Origin: Acidobacteriaceae bacterium KBS 83
GTDB taxonomy: Bacteria > Acidobacteriota > Terriglobia > Terriglobales > Acidobacteriaceae
Assembly (NCBI GenBank): GCA_000381585.1
Contig: KB906735.1
Span: 418,836-482,835 of the forward strand
Direction: 5' to 3'
Length of the DNA stretch: 64,000 nt
Made by a program: the position numbers and the translations under genes. Below the pieces are notes generated by a model. It was not told where the DNA came from, did not search any database, and worked only from the letters and a program-made list of their open reading frames with translations. Positions 63,291-64,000 of this stretch are shown here, in pieces (position 1 is the first letter of the stretch; every line of letters starts with the position of its first letter).

Positions 63291-64000
63291 GTGAATCCCA
63301 CCGACATTCTGGAAGCGCCGCCAACGGCAGCGGTCGTCGATGCCGCACGGCCGCGTGTCGGTTTTGTGAGCCTCGGCTGTCCGAAAAATCTCGTGGACAG
63401 CGAGGTGATGATGGGGCTGCTCGATCGCGCGGGGGCCGAGCTGACAGCCGATCCGGAAGCCGCCGAGATTCTGGTCGTGAACACCTGCTCGTTTATTGAT
63501 TCGGCCAAGCAAGAGTCAGTCGACACCATCCTCGAGATGGCGCAGCACAAGACCAGTGGCCGCGCCCGCAAGCTGATTGTGGCCGGGTGTCTGGTCGAGC
63601 GCTATCGGGACGAGATCCGTAAAAACATTCCCGAGGTTGATGCGGTGGTGGGCACGGGCGAGTTGGAGGCAATCCTGGACGCTGCCGGTCTTCGGCCCGC
63701 GCAGACCGCCGTCCCCGTGGCTCCGCAGCTGTTCAATATTTTGACCGCGCCAGCAACTCCGCGTCATTCGCCGGCGAACGCAGCTTCGACAACGTTGGAT
63801 GCTCGGGCGGGGACCGCCTCCTCGCGTGCCGAAGGCGACCTGCGCGAGCAGCAGGGGCGCTTTGCGCGCGATGCATGGGATGGCGCAACGACCACGCTGC
63901 CTACGTATCTCTACGACGAGACGACGCCGCGGTTGCTGGCCACCGGTAAGACATCGGCGTATCTGAAGATTGCGGAAGGGTGCGATCATCCCTGCTCGTT
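63291..64000 (+). CDS. rimO: Ribosomal protein S12 methylthiotransferase RimO, 5' part
   Basis: Runs off the window; 236 residues seen. RimO is a radical-SAM enzyme with two Fe-S clusters that adds a methylthio group to an Asp of S12. Seen: UPF0004 cysteines in VGFVSLGCPKNLVDSEVMMG, VNTCSFIDSAKQESVD and VAGCLVERY; the start of the radical-SAM CXXXCXXC (KIAEGCDHPCS) at the window edge. A Thr/Ala/Pro-rich insertion of about 60 residues (about 145-205) separates the domains and is longer than usual. GTG 63291 is the start; a nearby ATG at 63285 is followed by TAA at once. Ribosome-binding site weak. Confidence 0.9.
   Translation, partial: MNPTDILEAPPTAAVVDAARPRVGFVSLGCPKNLVDSEVMMGLLDRAGAELTADPEAAEILVVNTCSFIDSAKQESVDTILEMAQHKTSGRARKLIVAGCLVERYRDEIRKNIPEVDAVVGTGELEAILDAAGLRPAQTAVPVAPQLFNILTAPATPRHSPANAASTTLDARAGTASSRAEGDLREQQGRFARDAWDGATTTLPTYLYDETTPRLLATGKTSAYLKIAEGCDHPCS

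Overview
The window looks like chromosomal DNA from an acidobacterium, most likely class Terriglobia (a Terriglobus/Granulicella/Edaphobacter-type genome). This is inferred from: two very large Oar-like TonB-dependent receptors with an N-terminal carboxypeptidase-regulatory domain and no SusD partner; a CRTAC1 (ASPIC/UnbV) plus TPR protein pair; a giant DUF5107-TPR protein; and the carbohydrate-heavy gene content. No phage, insertion sequence, integrase or CRISPR array is visible. Nearly every gene is ordinary chromosomal cargo.

Layout. (1) 0.4-12.1 kb: a Tat-exported phosphotriesterase-like hydrolase; a GH30-GH3 glycosidase operon behind a readable promoter/operator; a divergent TonB receptor ending in a perfect 38-nt terminator palindrome; then a TPR/CRTAC1 pair. 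(2) 12.2-18.3 kb: L-rhamnose use, with a RhaT symporter divergent from RhaI isomerase, the fused RhaD-RhaE aldolase/dehydrogenase and RhaB kinase. (3) 18.3-25.3 kb: Kdp high-affinity potassium uptake (kdpE, an unannotated 34-aa membrane peptide, a 28-aa KdpF, KdpA, KdpB, KdpC) with a divergent short KdpD lacking the usual N-terminal sensor half. (4) 25.3-37.4 kb: a sugar regulon with a DUF5107-TPR protein, an MFS sugar porter, a LacI repressor, a second TonB receptor and a GH59 galactosylceramidase-type enzyme. Five near-identical LacI-type operator sequences sit in its two control regions.

(5) 37.4-40.9 kb: Ku-LigD end joining. (6) 41-43.1 kb: nucleotide-sugar dehydrogenase, dUTPase and a small basic protein. 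(7) 43.3-49 kb: trehalose synthesis (otsB-otsA, treZ) with a PAS histidine kinase between. (8) 49-54.2 kb: DUF72, YCII, an octaheme cytochrome c, an AlaX-type alanyl-tRNA editing protein followed at once by tRNA-Ala(CGC), DUF427 and a hypothetical protein. (9) 54.2-64 kb: topA-dprA, mqnA (futalosine menaquinone pathway), a DedA-like membrane protein, a ketosynthase, the SRP RNA, a frameshifted DUF1624 membrane protein, and the 5' part of rimO, which runs off the end.

How they work together: the receptors, exported glycosidases, sugar porter and rhamnose enzymes describe scavenging of plant or microbial glycans. Trehalose synthesis, Kdp and Ku/LigD fit desiccation and osmotic stress in soil. 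Points most worth a second look: the LacI operator family around the DUF5107/GH59 cluster, the 34-aa peptide ahead of kdpF, the short KdpD, the adjacency of the editing protein to its tRNA, and a run of single-base losses (one in treZ, three in the DUF1624 gene), mostly at short homopolymers, that may be real decay or sequence errors.
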